Below, one piece after another: positions 42,723 through 51,360 of a stretch of 51,821 bases of DNA. The DNA comes from Solirubrobacterales bacterium. Lineage in GTDB: Bacteria; Actinomycetota; Thermoleophilia; Solirubrobacterales; Solirubrobacteraceae. The notes beneath the pieces are model-generated. The model saw nothing but the letters and a program-made list of their open reading frames with translations. It had not been told where the DNA came from and did no database searches. The stretch covers positions 1-51,821 of the forward strand of contig PKYB01000071.1 in the NCBI GenBank assembly GCA_003133565.1, given 5' to 3'. The translations under genes were made by a program, and so were the position numbers. Every line of letters begins with the position of its first letter. Position 1 is the first letter of the stretch.

Positions 42723-44282
42723 GTGGCGATGGGCCTGCGCCGGCGCGCCGCAACGATGCTCGTGTCGATCCGCACGCGCCTGGCCGTCTTCTTCTTCCTG
42801 ATCACGCTGCTGGCGATCGCCGTCGTCTATGTAGGCGTCGCGCCGTCCCTGCAGTCAAAGCTCGATCAGCAAGCGCTCAAAAATCTTGCGCTGACCGCTA
42901 AGGACGAGCTCTCGAGAGGCTTGCTGTCACAGATCGCGAACGCGCCGAACGGGGCAAAGGCGACGGCGAGCACGACCGCGAAGCTCTTGTCGCTACGCAG
43001 CCACACCGGCGCCGACGCGGTCACGGTCGTGCAGTTCACGACCTCGTCAAACGGGAGCCTGATCCCCACGTTCAAGTTCGCCTACCCGAACCTGCCGGCG
43101 GACACCGCCGCGGTTGAGACCTACAGCGAGGCTGCGCTGCTCGGAGCCGAGAAGGCGGCGGCGCTCGCCAAGCAACGCGCGCTCCAGGCGCAACGCTCAC
43201 ACTCCAAGCACGGCAAGGCCGCCGCCAAGCCGACGCCTGCAGCCGCGCCCCAGGCCGTGACCCAGAGCGTGAGCTCGAACCTCGGTGTGGTCGCCGTGCC
43301 CTTCATCGACCACGGTCAGCAGTACGTGTTCGTCTTCAGCGCGAACACCAGCGATGTGCACGGTGACGTCGTGCTGATCCGTCAGCGGATCCTGACGGCG
43401 GCGGCGATCGCGCTCGCCGTCGTGCTGCTGTTGGGCGTGCTCGTCGCGCGGGCGCTGACGGTTCGCGTTCTGCGTCTGGAGCGCGCCGCCCAGCGAGTCG
43501 CGAAGGGCGACTTCACCGCCCAGTTCGAGGTCGACTCGCACGACGAGCTCGGGCAGCTCGCGGCGGCGCTCGCCCACATGCAGAGCCAGTTGCAGGAGCT
43601 CGAGCACGCGCGGCGGCGATTCATCGCGGTCGCCTCGCACGAGCTGCGCACGCCGATCTTCTCGCTCGGCGGCTTTCTCGAGCTGATCCAGGACGAGGAG
43701 CTCGACGAGGAGACCCGGCGCCAGTTCGTCGGACAGGTACGCGAGCAGGTCGCGCGGCTCGGCAAGCTCGCAACAGGTCTGCTCGACCTCTCGCGGCTCG
43801 AAGCGGGCTCGATCGATCTCCAGCCCACACCGACCGACGTCGGCGTGCTCTCGCGGGCTGTCGCCTCCGAGTTCGTCCCCGCACTGGCGCTGCACGACTC
43901 CCAGCTCGAGCTGGAACTCCCGGCGGAGCCGCTGCGAGCCGCCTGCGACCCCGACCGCGTCGCGCAGCTGCTGAGGATCCTGATCGACAACGCGATCACG
44001 CACACGCCGCCGGGAACGGCGGTCACGGTGGGCGTGGCCGGCACAAACGGACACCGCGCAGTCCAGCTCAGCGTCGCCGACAGCGGCCCCGGAATCCCGC
44101 CGGAGGAGATCGAGCGGATCTTCGAGCCGTTCTACAGCGCCGACGGCGTGCAGGGCGCCGGCCTCGGCCTCGCGATCGCGCGCGAGCTCGCCGAGCGCAT
44201 GCGCGGCGGGCTCGAGGTGAGCTCGCAGAGCGGCGCGACAGTCTTCACGCTGACCCTTCCCGGCGACGTGGGAGAGGCGTAG
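42723..44282 (+). CDS. Sensor histidine kinase
   Basis: A 519-residue membrane kinase paired with the preceding regulator. Membrane helix 1 (LAVFFFLITLLAIAVVYVGV) and helix 2 (ILTAAAIALAVVLLLGVLVA, about residues 222-242) enclose an extracytoplasmic sensor domain of about 180 residues. That domain contains an Ala/Lys/His-rich low-complexity part (RSHSKHGKAAAKPTPAAAPQ). A HAMP domain (RVAKGDFTAQFEVDSHDELG) follows, then HisKA with FIAVASHELRTPIFSL (phospho-His) and the ATPase boxes LIDNAITHTPPG, DSGPGIPPEE and GAGLGLAIAREL. The signal sensed is unknown. GTG at 42723 or ATG at 42729 could start it. Confidence 0.94.
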   Translation: MAMGLRRRAATMLVSIRTRLAVFFFLITLLAIAVVYVGVAPSLQSKLDQQALKNLALTAKDELSRGLLSQIANAPNGAKATASTTAKLLSLRSHTGADAVTVVQFTTSSNGSLIPTFKFAYPNLPADTAAVETYSEAALLGAEKAAALAKQRALQAQRSHSKHGKAAAKPTPAAAPQAVTQSVSSNLGVVAVPFIDHGQQYVFVFSANTSDVHGDVVLIRQRILTAAAIALAVVLLLGVLVARALTVRVLRLERAAQRVAKGDFTAQFEVDSHDELGQLAAALAHMQSQLQELEHARRRFIAVASHELRTPIFSLGGFLELIQDEELDEETRRQFVGQVREQVARLGKLATGLLDLSRLEAGSIDLQPTPTDVGVLSRAVASEFVPALALHDSQLELELPAEPLRAACDPDRVAQLLRILIDNAITHTPPGTAVTVGVAGTNGHRAVQLSVADSGPGIPPEEIERIFEPFYSADGVQGAGLGLAIARELAERMRGGLEVSSQSGATVFTLTLPGDVGEA

Positions 44283-44330
44283 GCCGACGCCGGCACTGCC
44301 TCTGTTCGATCGGCTGTATCGTCGCGTCTC

Positions 44331-45794
44331 GTGACACCGGAGCGTCGGCGACTCGTGCTCGTCTCGAACCGTGGGCCCGTCACGTTCCAGGCCGACGGCA
44401 CGGTCCTGCGCGGCGGCGGCGGCTTGGTCACCGCGCTCACGGGCCTCGCCTCGCACCGTGAGGTGATCTGGGTCGCCTCGGCGATGACCGAGCACGACGC
44501 CGCCGCATCCCAGCGTGCCGGGCGACGCCCGTTCGAAGTGCAGTCGCCGGCGGGCGGCACCTACCTGGTGCGGCTCGTCGAGTCCGACCCCGACGCCTAC
44601 GAGCGCTTCTACCACATCTTTGCCAACCCGATGCTGTGGTTCATCCAGCACTACCTGTGGGATCTCTCGAACGCGCCGGACATCCGCCGCAACGAGATCG
44701 AGGCGTTTGAGTTCGGCTACAACGTCGTCAACGAGGACCTCGCACGTGCTGTCGTCGAGGAGATCGAGGGCATCGAGGACCCGGTCGTGATGGTCCACGA
44801 CTACCACCTCTACACGCTGCCCGAGCTGGTGCGCCGAGCGCGGCCGGACGTATTTCTGCACCACTTTGTCCACATTCCCTGGACCCAGCCGGACGCCTGG
44901 AGGGTGCTGCCGACGAGCATCCGCAACGACCTCTACTCGGGCCTTTTGGCCAACGACATCATCGGCTTTCACACACACGCCTACCGGCTGAACTTCCTCA
45001 ACTGCTGCCAGGACCTGCTCGCGGCCGATGTCGACTTCGAGCGCAGCGTGGTGCACTGGGGTGAGCGCGAGATCTGGGTTCGCGCCTACCCACTGCCGAT
45101 CGATCACGCCGCGGCGCGAGCGACGGCGCTCAGTCCTGGCGTGGCGCGGTTCGAAATAGAGCTCCAGCGGCGACGGCGCGACTTCATGATCCTGCGCGTG
45201 GACCGCGCCGACCTGTCCAAGAACGTGCTGCGCGGATTCTCGGCGTTTGACCTCTTCCTCGAGCAGTACCCGGAGTTCTCAGAGCGTGTGACGTTCATCG
45301 CGCAGCTTTTGCCCTCCCGCACCGACGTGCCCGAGTACGCCGAGTATCTCGAGCGGATCGAAGCGCTCGTGGCGGTCGTCAACCACCGCCACGGCACACC
45401 CGACTGGATGCCGATCCAGCTGAAGCTGCGCGACAACCTCGAGGAGGCGTTTGCCTCCTACAAGCACTACGACGTGCTGCTGGTCAACGCGATGTTCGAC
45501 GGGATGAACCTGGTGGCGAAGGAGGGCCCGCTCCTCAACGAGAACCGCGGCGTCTCGATCCTCTCGGAGAACACCGGTGCTCACGCCGAGCTCGGCGAGT
45601 TCGCGCTGTCGGTCAACCCGTTTGACATTCAGGAGCTCGCGGACTCGATCCATGCCGCGCTGACGATGGACGGCGATGAGCGCGCGCGGCGCCTCGCCGG
45701 CCTGCAGGCGATCGTCACCGCGCGCGATCCGGGGGACTGGATCGACGAACAGATCGCCGACATCGGCGCCAAGGCGCAGGCCAACGCCGCCTGA
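44331..45794 (+). CDS. otsA: Alpha,alpha-trehalose-phosphate synthase (GT20)
   Basis: A 487-residue cytoplasmic glycosyltransferase that makes trehalose-6-phosphate from UDP-glucose and glucose-6-phosphate. It has the N-terminal substrate loop SNRGPVTFQADGTVLRGGGG and the catalytic region VHDYHLYTLPELVRRARPDV, with FLHHFVHIPWTQPDAWRVLP, DIIGFHTHAYRLNFL and the UDP-site VDRADLSKNVLRGFSAF. VNAMFDGMNLVAKEGPLLNENRG and LSENTGAHAELGEFALSVNPFD close the nucleotide site. The GTG at 44331 has no clear Shine-Dalgarno, so the exact start is less sure. Trehalose would serve as an osmolyte or stress protectant. No phosphatase gene is adjacent. Confidence 0.93.
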   Translation: MTPERRRLVLVSNRGPVTFQADGTVLRGGGGLVTALTGLASHREVIWVASAMTEHDAAASQRAGRRPFEVQSPAGGTYLVRLVESDPDAYERFYHIFANPMLWFIQHYLWDLSNAPDIRRNEIEAFEFGYNVVNEDLARAVVEEIEGIEDPVVMVHDYHLYTLPELVRRARPDVFLHHFVHIPWTQPDAWRVLPTSIRNDLYSGLLANDIIGFHTHAYRLNFLNCCQDLLAADVDFERSVVHWGEREIWVRAYPLPIDHAAARATALSPGVARFEIELQRRRRDFMILRVDRADLSKNVLRGFSAFDLFLEQYPEFSERVTFIAQLLPSRTDVPEYAEYLERIEALVAVVNHRHGTPDWMPIQLKLRDNLEEAFASYKHYDVLLVNAMFDGMNLVAKEGPLLNENRGVSILSENTGAHAELGEFALSVNPFDIQELADSIHAALTMDGDERARRLAGLQAIVTARDPGDWIDEQIADIGAKAQANAA

Positions 45795-45826
45795 GCGGCC
45801 GCGCACCGCTGGTATCATTGCCCGTC

Positions 45827-46270
45827 TTGACCGCGTCCAAGCCGACATATGACCTCGTGCTGATGCTCGATCTCGCCGCCGCCGACGAGGAGCGTGCGAA
45901 GATCGTCAGCGATACGCGGACGACGATCCAAAACGACGGCGAGTTGGTCCTCGAGCAGAACTGGGGCGCTCGCGCGCTCGCCTACGAGATCGACCACCGC
46001 GAACAGGCCGAATACCACCTGTTGCAGCTACAGGGTCCGCCGACGCTGATCGCATCGCTCGAGCGCACGCTGCGGATCACCGATGGCGTCGTGCGCCACC
46101 GCATCATCAAGCTCGCGCCGGGCACGCCAGCCGCGGTCGAGCAGAGCCCGCGCGCCGTTGCGCCAGCCGCCGCATCCGAGACCGTCGCGGCGGTCGCCGA
46201 GCCCGCGGTGGCGGTCGCGCCAGAGCCCGACGCCGCTTCGGCTGTCGACGACGCGCTCGCGCCCGCCTAG
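45827..46270 (+). CDS. rpsF: 30S ribosomal protein S6
   Basis: About 147 residues. S6 binds S18 on the small-subunit platform. The core spans residues about 5-100 (PTYDLVLMLDLAAADEERAK, WGARALAYEIDHREQAEYHL, RITDGVVRHRIIKL). The remaining 45 residues form an Ala/Pro/Val-rich acidic tail (AVAEPAVAVAPEPDAASAV) longer than in most S6. The start is uncertain: TTG at 45827 gives the normal N-terminus, TTG at 45818 adds three residues, and neither has a Shine-Dalgarno. TATCAT at 45813-45818 could be a -10 box of a nearly leaderless transcript; this is speculative. Confidence 0.9.
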   Translation: MTASKPTYDLVLMLDLAAADEERAKIVSDTRTTIQNDGELVLEQNWGARALAYEIDHREQAEYHLLQLQGPPTLIASLERTLRITDGVVRHRIIKLAPGTPAAVEQSPRAVAPAAASETVAAVAEPAVAVAPEPDAASAVDDALAPA

Positions 46271-46392
46271 ACAGCGGTTCTTGACCCAAACAGCGGCGTA
46301 TGCACGCGGGCGAGGCTGCTTCGTGCCCGCGAGGACCGGTCCGCGCTCTAGAGTTGAAGCTAATCGCTGAGGGCAAAATCGAAGGAGCTCAA

Positions 46393-46866
46393 ATGGCCGC
46401 TAGCAACCTGAACGTCGTCGTGATCACTGGAAATCTGACCCGCGACCCGGAGCTGCGTTCGCTGCCGAGCGGTACGTCGGTCTGCGACCTGCGGGTCGCC
46501 GTCAATACGCGCCGCAAAAACGGCGCGACCGGCGAGTGGGAGGACAAGCCCAACTTCTTCGACGTCAAGGTCTGGGGGGCGCAGGGCGACAACTGCGCGC
46601 GCTTCCTCTCCAAAGGGCGTCCGGTTGGGGTCCAGGGCCGGCTCGAGTGGCGCGAGTGGGAGACCCAGGACGGGCACAAGCGCCAAGCAGTCGATATCAT
46701 CGCTGACTCCGTTCAGTTCCTCGGTGGTCGCGATGACGCTCCCAGCGGGCCATTCACGGCCACCGCGGCAGCTGGATCGTCGAGCAGCGATGTGCCGATC
46801 GACGACCGCGACTTCCAGGCGGCGACCAGCGCCGTGGGCGTCGGCGACGACGACATCCCCTTCTAG
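46393..46866 (+). CDS. ssb: Single-stranded DNA-binding protein
   Basis: A 157-residue OB-fold protein that coats single-stranded DNA at forks and repair sites. It has LNVVVITGNLTRDPELRSLPSG, VAVNTRRKNGATGEWEDKP, FFDVKVWGAQGDNCARFLSKG and VGVQGRLEWREWE. A Ser/Ala/Gly linker leads to the acidic tip DDDIPF, the protein-binding tail of bacterial SSB. The ATG has AAGGAG at 8 bp; the longer upstream frame is rejected. It sits in the usual rpsF-ssb-rpsR order. Confidence 0.96.
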   Translation: MAASNLNVVVITGNLTRDPELRSLPSGTSVCDLRVAVNTRRKNGATGEWEDKPNFFDVKVWGAQGDNCARFLSKGRPVGVQGRLEWREWETQDGHKRQAVDIIADSVQFLGGRDDAPSGPFTATAAAGSSSSDVPIDDRDFQAATSAVGVGDDDIPF

Positions 46867-46881
46867 GAGCAATCAAGAGAG

Positions 46882-47214
46882 ATGGCAAAGCAGCGAGGTG
46901 CGCGGGAAAAGCCCGCACGACGGCGCGAGAAGCGCGGCGGGATTACAACTGGGCGACGCAAGCCCTGCCAGCACTGCCGCGACAAGATCGAGCAGGTCGA
47001 CTACAAGGACGTCGCGATGCTGCGCAAGTTCATCTCCGAAAAGGGCAAGATCCGCTCGCGGCGGATCACCGGTGCGTGCCGCCGCCATCAGAGTCAGATC
47101 GCTCGCGCGGTGAAGCGTGCACGCGAGCTCGCGTTGCTGCCCTACGTCAACGAGGGTGCAGTCGAGAGCAGCGGCGGCCGTCGCGACCGCGGCGATCGCG
47201 ACCGCGACCGCTAG
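46882..47214 (+). CDS. rpsR: 30S ribosomal protein S18 (zinc-type)
   Basis: 110 residues. S18 partners S6 on the small subunit. The core has [40 protein letters not shown] and [21 protein letters not shown]. CxxC in KPCQHC and a third Cys in TGAC suggest a zinc-containing (C+) form. The protein ends with an unusual charged tail, [11 protein letters not shown], after a Gly/Ser linker. The N-terminal 20 residues are also Arg/Lys-rich. The start has AGGAG in the ssb-rpsR spacer, 10 bp upstream, and GAGAGATG directly at the ATG. Confidence 0.95.
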   Translation: MAKQRGAREKPARRREKRGGITTGRRKPCQHCRDKIEQVDYKDVAMLRKFISEKGKIRSRRITGACRRHQSQIARAVKRARELALLPYVNEGAVESSGGRRDRGDRDRDR

Positions 47215-47218
47215 CGCG

Positions 47219-47668
47219 ATGCCCCAGGCGATCCTCCTCAGCGATGTCGAGAGTCTCGGCGAGCGCGGCAGCGTCGTCGAGGTCTCGAAGGGCTACCTGC
47301 GCAACTACCTGATCCCGCGCAAGCTCGCTGCGTCAGCGACTCCCGGCTCAATCGCCGCGGCCACCGAGCTGACCGCGGCAGTCGAGCGCCGCGCGCTCGC
47401 GGCGGCCGAGCAGGCGAGCGAGACTGCGGCGCTGCTGTCGCGCACCGTATTGACGATCTCCCAGAAGGCCGGCGACGACGGACGGCTCTTCGGCTCGGTC
47501 ACAAACCAGGACATCGTCGATGCGATCAGCGAGTCGCGCGGCCTGCAGCTCGATAAGCGCGGCGTCGCGCTCGAGGATCCGATCAAGAACCTCGGCACCT
47601 ACATGGTCGTAGTCGAGGTCGCACCTGGCGTCACCGCGACGATCAAGACGATCGTCACCGCGGCGTAG
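47219..47668 (+). CDS. rplI: 50S ribosomal protein L9
   Basis: 149 residues. L9 spans from the L1 stalk base of the large subunit. The N-terminal domain QAILLSDVESLGERGSVVEVSKGYLRNYLIPRKLA is typical. The helical connector and C-terminal domain (FGSVTNQDIVDAI, LDKRGVAL, DPIKNLGTYMVVVEVAPGV) are complete. The ATG follows the rpsR stop by 4 bp with no separate Shine-Dalgarno, so translation is probably coupled; longer upstream frames are inside rpsR and rejected. The usual next gene, dnaB, is separated from it by three other genes. Confidence 0.95.
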   Translation: MPQAILLSDVESLGERGSVVEVSKGYLRNYLIPRKLAASATPGSIAAATELTAAVERRALAAAEQASETAALLSRTVLTISQKAGDDGRLFGSVTNQDIVDAISESRGLQLDKRGVALEDPIKNLGTYMVVVEVAPGVTATIKTIVTAA

Positions 47669-47783
47669 CGGCTCGGCGGCCCCGGCAACGAGGGCGAGGC
47701 GGCGGCACCACTGTCGAGTAGGCCCCCACTCACATCCGGGCAGGGTGTCGTGGGCATAGTGAGCGCGCCGCGTCGTGGTTCGT

Positions 47784-48650
47784 ATGCTCTGGCGCGTGCG
47801 GGTTGTGCTCGTCACTTGCTCTGCGTTGCTCGATGGGCGAGATGACGAGGCTGTGGTTGCGTCGTTGCTCGCTGCTGAGCACCGCTCCTGGGATGACCCG
47901 GGCGTGGACTGGGAGTCTTATGACCGTGTCGTGATCCGCTCGACGTGGGACTACACGGCGCGAGTCGGCGAGTTCTTAGCGTGGTGTGACGCCGTCGGTC
48001 CGAAGCGGCTGCGCAACCGTCCGGATCTCGTGGCTTTCAACGCGGACAAGCGCTACCTGCTCGAGCTCGGGGTCGAGACCGTACCCACCGTGTTCGTAGG
48101 GCCTGGCGAGCCGCTCCCGAGCCTGGATGGTGAGATCGTCGTAAAGCCGAACATCTCCGCGGGAGCGCGCGACACGGGTCGCTTCGGTCCGGCATTTCAC
48201 GCTACCGCGAGCGCTCTCATCGAGCGGATCCAAGCGAGCGGTCGCGTGGCGTTGGTTCAGCCATACCTGAGCAGTGTCGATCACCGTGGCGAGACTGCGC
48301 TGGTCTTCCTCGGCGGCGATCTCTCGCACGTCCTGCGCAAACGCGCCGTTCTCGCGCCTGACGAAGTCGCACCACGTGCCGACGGAGCGCTTGCACCGGC
48401 AGCCGCGATGCTCCGCGAAGACCTCGTGACTCCGGGCGTAGTCGAGCCCGCCGAACTCGCGCTTGGCCACCGCGTGATCGGGGCGGTGTCGGAGCGCTTC
48501 GGCAGACCTCTCTACGCCCGCGTCGACCTCGTAATGGGTCCTCAGGGCCGCCCGGTGCTACTCGAACTCGAGGTGATCGAACCGGCTCTCTATCTCGACC
48601 AATCGCCGGGCGCGGCACAGCGCCTGGCCGACGCGATCCAGTCCAGCTGA
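47784..48650 (+). CDS. ATP-grasp superfamily protein (RimK/DcsG-like)
   Basis: About 288 residues. The sequence resembles ATP-grasp ligases of the glutathione-synthase/RimK type, especially the group with STWDYTARVGEFLAWCDAV (seen in DcsG-like proteins). Other parts are LRNRPDLVAFNADKRYLLEL, GEIVVKPNISAGARDTGRF, the ATP-site VALVQPYLSSVD and a C-terminal Mg/ATP site VLLELEVIEPALYLD. Such enzymes join a carboxylate to an amine using ATP. The substrate is unknown. ATG at 47784 or GTG at 47775 or 47796 may start it. The gene interrupts the usual rplI-dnaB adjacency along with the next two. Confidence 0.82.
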   Translation: MLWRVRVVLVTCSALLDGRDDEAVVASLLAAEHRSWDDPGVDWESYDRVVIRSTWDYTARVGEFLAWCDAVGPKRLRNRPDLVAFNADKRYLLELGVETVPTVFVGPGEPLPSLDGEIVVKPNISAGARDTGRFGPAFHATASALIERIQASGRVALVQPYLSSVDHRGETALVFLGGDLSHVLRKRAVLAPDEVAPRADGALAPAAAMLREDLVTPGVVEPAELALGHRVIGAVSERFGRPLYARVDLVMGPQGRPVLLELEVIEPALYLDQSPGAAQRLADAIQSS

Positions 48651-48805
48651 CCGGCACGCAACAACGTTGCCCCGGCTGAACCCCGTCACCTCCCGAGCGG
48701 CACGGTTCGCTCCGATAGACTGGGGTAGTAGCTCCACGGCTGAGTGTTGTGCTCTCACATTTCCTCTGTGGCTCGGTTCCTCGGAGAGTGCAAGGAGTGC
48801 AACAG

Positions 48806-48994
48806 ATGACGAAACAGCCTTCCGAAGAGCAGCATGATGGGCGCCCGACGGCCGCGACGACATTTAGCGATCTCAAGAAGGAGATCGCTCAACGTAACGA
48901 GCAGGCCCACAAGGAAGCCCGTGAGCTTCGAGCCATACGCGAGCAGAAGGAGTTTGGGATCGCTGCGCGCCACCGATTGGACCTCGACCGCTGA
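48806..48994 (+). CDS. Small charged helical protein (62 residues), unknown function
   Basis: It starts at an ATG with AAGGAG 9 bp upstream, the clearest ribosome binding site nearby. A hydrophilic N-terminus (TKQPSEEQHDGRPTAA) is followed by a long, charged helix-prone part (FSDLKKEIAQRNEQAHKEAR, then ELRAIREQKEF) and a basic/acidic end (RHRLDLDR). There is no signal peptide, membrane helix or Cys. It could be a partner or substrate of the neighbouring ATP-grasp or GNAT proteins, or an independent small protein. Confidence 0.7.
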   Translation: MTKQPSEEQHDGRPTAATTFSDLKKEIAQRNEQAHKEARELRAIREQKEFGIAARHRLDLDR

Positions 48995-49030
48995 ACTCTG
49001 CGTTTGGCCGTCCGGTCCTGCGATGCTCTC

Positions 49031-49780
49031 GTGGTGGAGGAGTCGGTCTACGAGCGGGCTTTGACGTGGCGAGCCGCCGAGCTGGCTCAGCTGTGTGATC
49101 TCGCGCAGCCGTGGGAGTACGGAACGATTTGGCGCGCATCGCGCTACCCGAAGTACTGGGGGTACAACCTGGTCCGGGTCGAGCGTGCACCAGCGATGAG
49201 CGCGGGCGAGTTGGCTGAGTTTGCCGAGGAGGCGCTTGCTGGGCTTGGGCATCGACGCATCGACTTCGACCCTGAGCCTGGAGCGGCGCGCGGTGAACTC
49301 GAGGCTCTCGGCTGGCGCGCCCAGCGGCTCGTCTTTATGCGCCACGAACACGCCCCGGCACTGGCCGCCAGCCACCAGGTCGAGGAAGTCGCTTATGACG
49401 CGACCCGGGAGCTGCAGATCGCCTGGCACGCCGAGGAATACCCCGGTCACCAGCTCGGCGATCACCTCAAAGAGGCGGTCGAGGTCGCGCGGCTCCGCCA
49501 GACCCGCGCCTTCGCGGTGCTCGAAGAGGGCAGGCCGGTCGGATACTCCACACTCGAGCGGATTGGAAACCAGGCTGAGGTCGCGGCGGCCTACGTCACA
49601 CCCAAGCATCGAGGGAACGGGATCGGCACAGCCCTCACACTCGCGGCGATCGTGGCTGGACGCGACTCCGACGATCTCTTCATCTGCGCCGACGACGAAG
49701 ACCGACCGAAGCATCTATACGAGCGACTCGGCTTCCGCCCCGCCTGGACGATGACCGCGTTCCTCCTGCTCCCCGGCTGA
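49031..49780 (+). CDS. GNAT family N-acetyltransferase
   Basis: 249 residues. The C-terminal half carries the acetyl-CoA motif A, AAYVTPKHRGNGIGTALT (R/QxxGxG/A type), and RPKHLYERLGFRPAWTMTAF near the end. The N-terminal half (TWRAAELAQLCDLAQPWEYG, then YPKYWGYNLVRVE and LGHRRIDFDPEPGAARGELEALGW) looks like a second, degenerate GNAT module lacking that motif. The acceptor is unknown. The start could be GTG at 49031 or TTG at 49004; neither has a strong Shine-Dalgarno. It follows the 62-residue protein gene closely on the same strand. Confidence 0.8.
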   Translation: MVEESVYERALTWRAAELAQLCDLAQPWEYGTIWRASRYPKYWGYNLVRVERAPAMSAGELAEFAEEALAGLGHRRIDFDPEPGAARGELEALGWRAQRLVFMRHEHAPALAASHQVEEVAYDATRELQIAWHAEEYPGHQLGDHLKEAVEVARLRQTRAFAVLEEGRPVGYSTLERIGNQAEVAAAYVTPKHRGNGIGTALTLAAIVAGRDSDDLFICADDEDRPKHLYERLGFRPAWTMTAFLLLPG

Positions 49781-49888
49781 CACAGACCTCTGGCCACAGC
49801 TGTACCGGCGCTGCGGAGACAAACAATCGCGGGGAGCGGGGTTGCTCGACGCGAAGCGGCCGCACCCCGATCTACACTCGCTCACTCG

Positions 49889-51268
49889 ATGAGTACACCG
49901 GCCAAGCTCACTGCCAGACCGCAGTTGAAGGTCGCTCAGACGCTCGCGCCGCCGCACAACATCGAGGCCGAGGAATCGGTGCTCGGCGCGATCCTGCTGT
50001 CGGAGCGGACGATGTACTCGCTCGTGATCGAAGAGGGGTTGCGCGCCGACGACTTCTACCGCGAACGCCACCGTTTGATCTACGCCGCGATGCTCGGCCT
50101 GTACGAGCGCAGCGAACCAATCGACACGCTGACCGCGACGGACGCGCTGCGCAGCGCCGGCACGCTCGAGCAGGCGGGCGGGCCCGATGCGGTCGAGACG
50201 CTCGCCGGCAGCGTCCCCAACGTGGCGAACCTGCGCCACTACGCCCAGATCGTGCGCGAGACCGCGCTGCTGCGGCGATTGCTCAACACGACCTACGAGA
50301 TTCAGTCGAGCGTGCTCGACCAGCGCGAGACCGCACGTGAGGTGATCGAGCGTGCCGAGAAAGCGGTGCTCGAAGTCGCCCACGGCGAGTCAAAGCAGGA
50401 CTTCCGCACGATCGGCAGCGTGCTTCACGCGGAGCTCGACAAGCTCCACGACCTCTCGCTCTCGGGCATCTCGCTGACCGGGACGCCGACCGGCTTCGTC
50501 GATCTCGACAACATCACGGGCGGTCTGCAGCCGGGGAACCTGGTGGTGATCGCCGCGCGCCCCTCGATGGGCAAGAGCTCGCTCGTGACAAATATCGCCG
50601 AGAACGCCGCGATCCACTACGGCAAGCCGGTGGCGCTGTTCTCGCTCGAGATGTCCGAAGCCGAGCTGGCGCAGCGCTTCATCGCCTCGCAAGCCTCGAT
50701 CAAGGGCGACGACCTGCGCAAGGGCCGGGTCAGTGAGGAGCGCTGGCCAAAGATTGTCAAAGCGAGCTCGCGTCTCGCCGGGGCACCGCTCTGGGTAGAT
50801 GACTCAAGCGATATCGGGATGCTCGAGATCCGTGCCAAGACACGCCGCCTGCACTCCCAGCACCCCGAGGGACTCGGCCTGGTGATCGTCGACTACCTCC
50901 AGCTGCTGCGCTCGGACTCGCGCAGCGAGAACCGCGCCGAGGTGATCGGCCAGATGTCCCGCGGACTCAAGCTCCTTGCCGGTGAGCTCGGCGTGCCGGT
51001 GATCGCGCTCTCCCAGCTCAACCGTGGTGTCGAGGCGCGCACCGACAAGCGTCCGCTGCTCTCCGATCTGCGGGAGTCAGGCGCCGTCGAGCAGGACGCC
51101 GACGTCGTGATCTTCATCTATCGCGACGACTACTACAACCCCGGCAACTCCGAACGCCCCGGCGAAGCCGACCTGATCATCGCCAAACACCGCAACGGCG
51201 CGCTCGGCACCGTAACGCTCACCTTCCGCCCCGAGTACCCGCGGTTCATGAGCTACTCCTCGGAGTGA
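49889..51268 (+). CDS. dnaB: Replicative DNA helicase DnaB
   Basis: A 459-residue hexameric 5'-3' helicase of the replication fork. The N-terminal domain has PPHNIEAEESVLGAILLSE and the TATDALRSAGTLEQAGG linker region. The RecA-like C-terminal domain has Walker A RPSMGKSS (about residue 230), the SLEMSEAELAQRF motif, Walker B-like LVIVDYLQLL, ALSQLNRGVEARTDKRPLLSDLRESGAVEQDADVV (in parts), and IAKHRNGALGTV. No intein is present. The ATG is preceded by CTCGATG with no strong Shine-Dalgarno. A DnaC/DnaI-like ATPase gene follows at 51361. Confidence 0.96.
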   Translation: MSTPAKLTARPQLKVAQTLAPPHNIEAEESVLGAILLSERTMYSLVIEEGLRADDFYRERHRLIYAAMLGLYERSEPIDTLTATDALRSAGTLEQAGGPDAVETLAGSVPNVANLRHYAQIVRETALLRRLLNTTYEIQSSVLDQRETAREVIERAEKAVLEVAHGESKQDFRTIGSVLHAELDKLHDLSLSGISLTGTPTGFVDLDNITGGLQPGNLVVIAARPSMGKSSLVTNIAENAAIHYGKPVALFSLEMSEAELAQRFIASQASIKGDDLRKGRVSEERWPKIVKASSRLAGAPLWVDDSSDIGMLEIRAKTRRLHSQHPEGLGLVIVDYLQLLRSDSRSENRAEVIGQMSRGLKLLAGELGVPVIALSQLNRGVEARTDKRPLLSDLRESGAVEQDADVVIFIYRDDYYNPGNSERPGEADLIIAKHRNGALGTVTLTFRPEYPRFMSYSSE

Positions 51269-51360
51269 GCTGCGGCCCAGTCGCAGCTCACGGTGGCGAT
51301 CGCACGCAAACTCGCCGTTTCGCGCCCAGGCCGCCCGGAGGCAACCGTATCCTCCGGAGC

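Noticed and set aside
43197-45107. 636-residue minus-strand frame opposite the histidine kinase and otsA
   Set aside because: It crosses two genes with intact catalytic motifs and shows no motif of its own.
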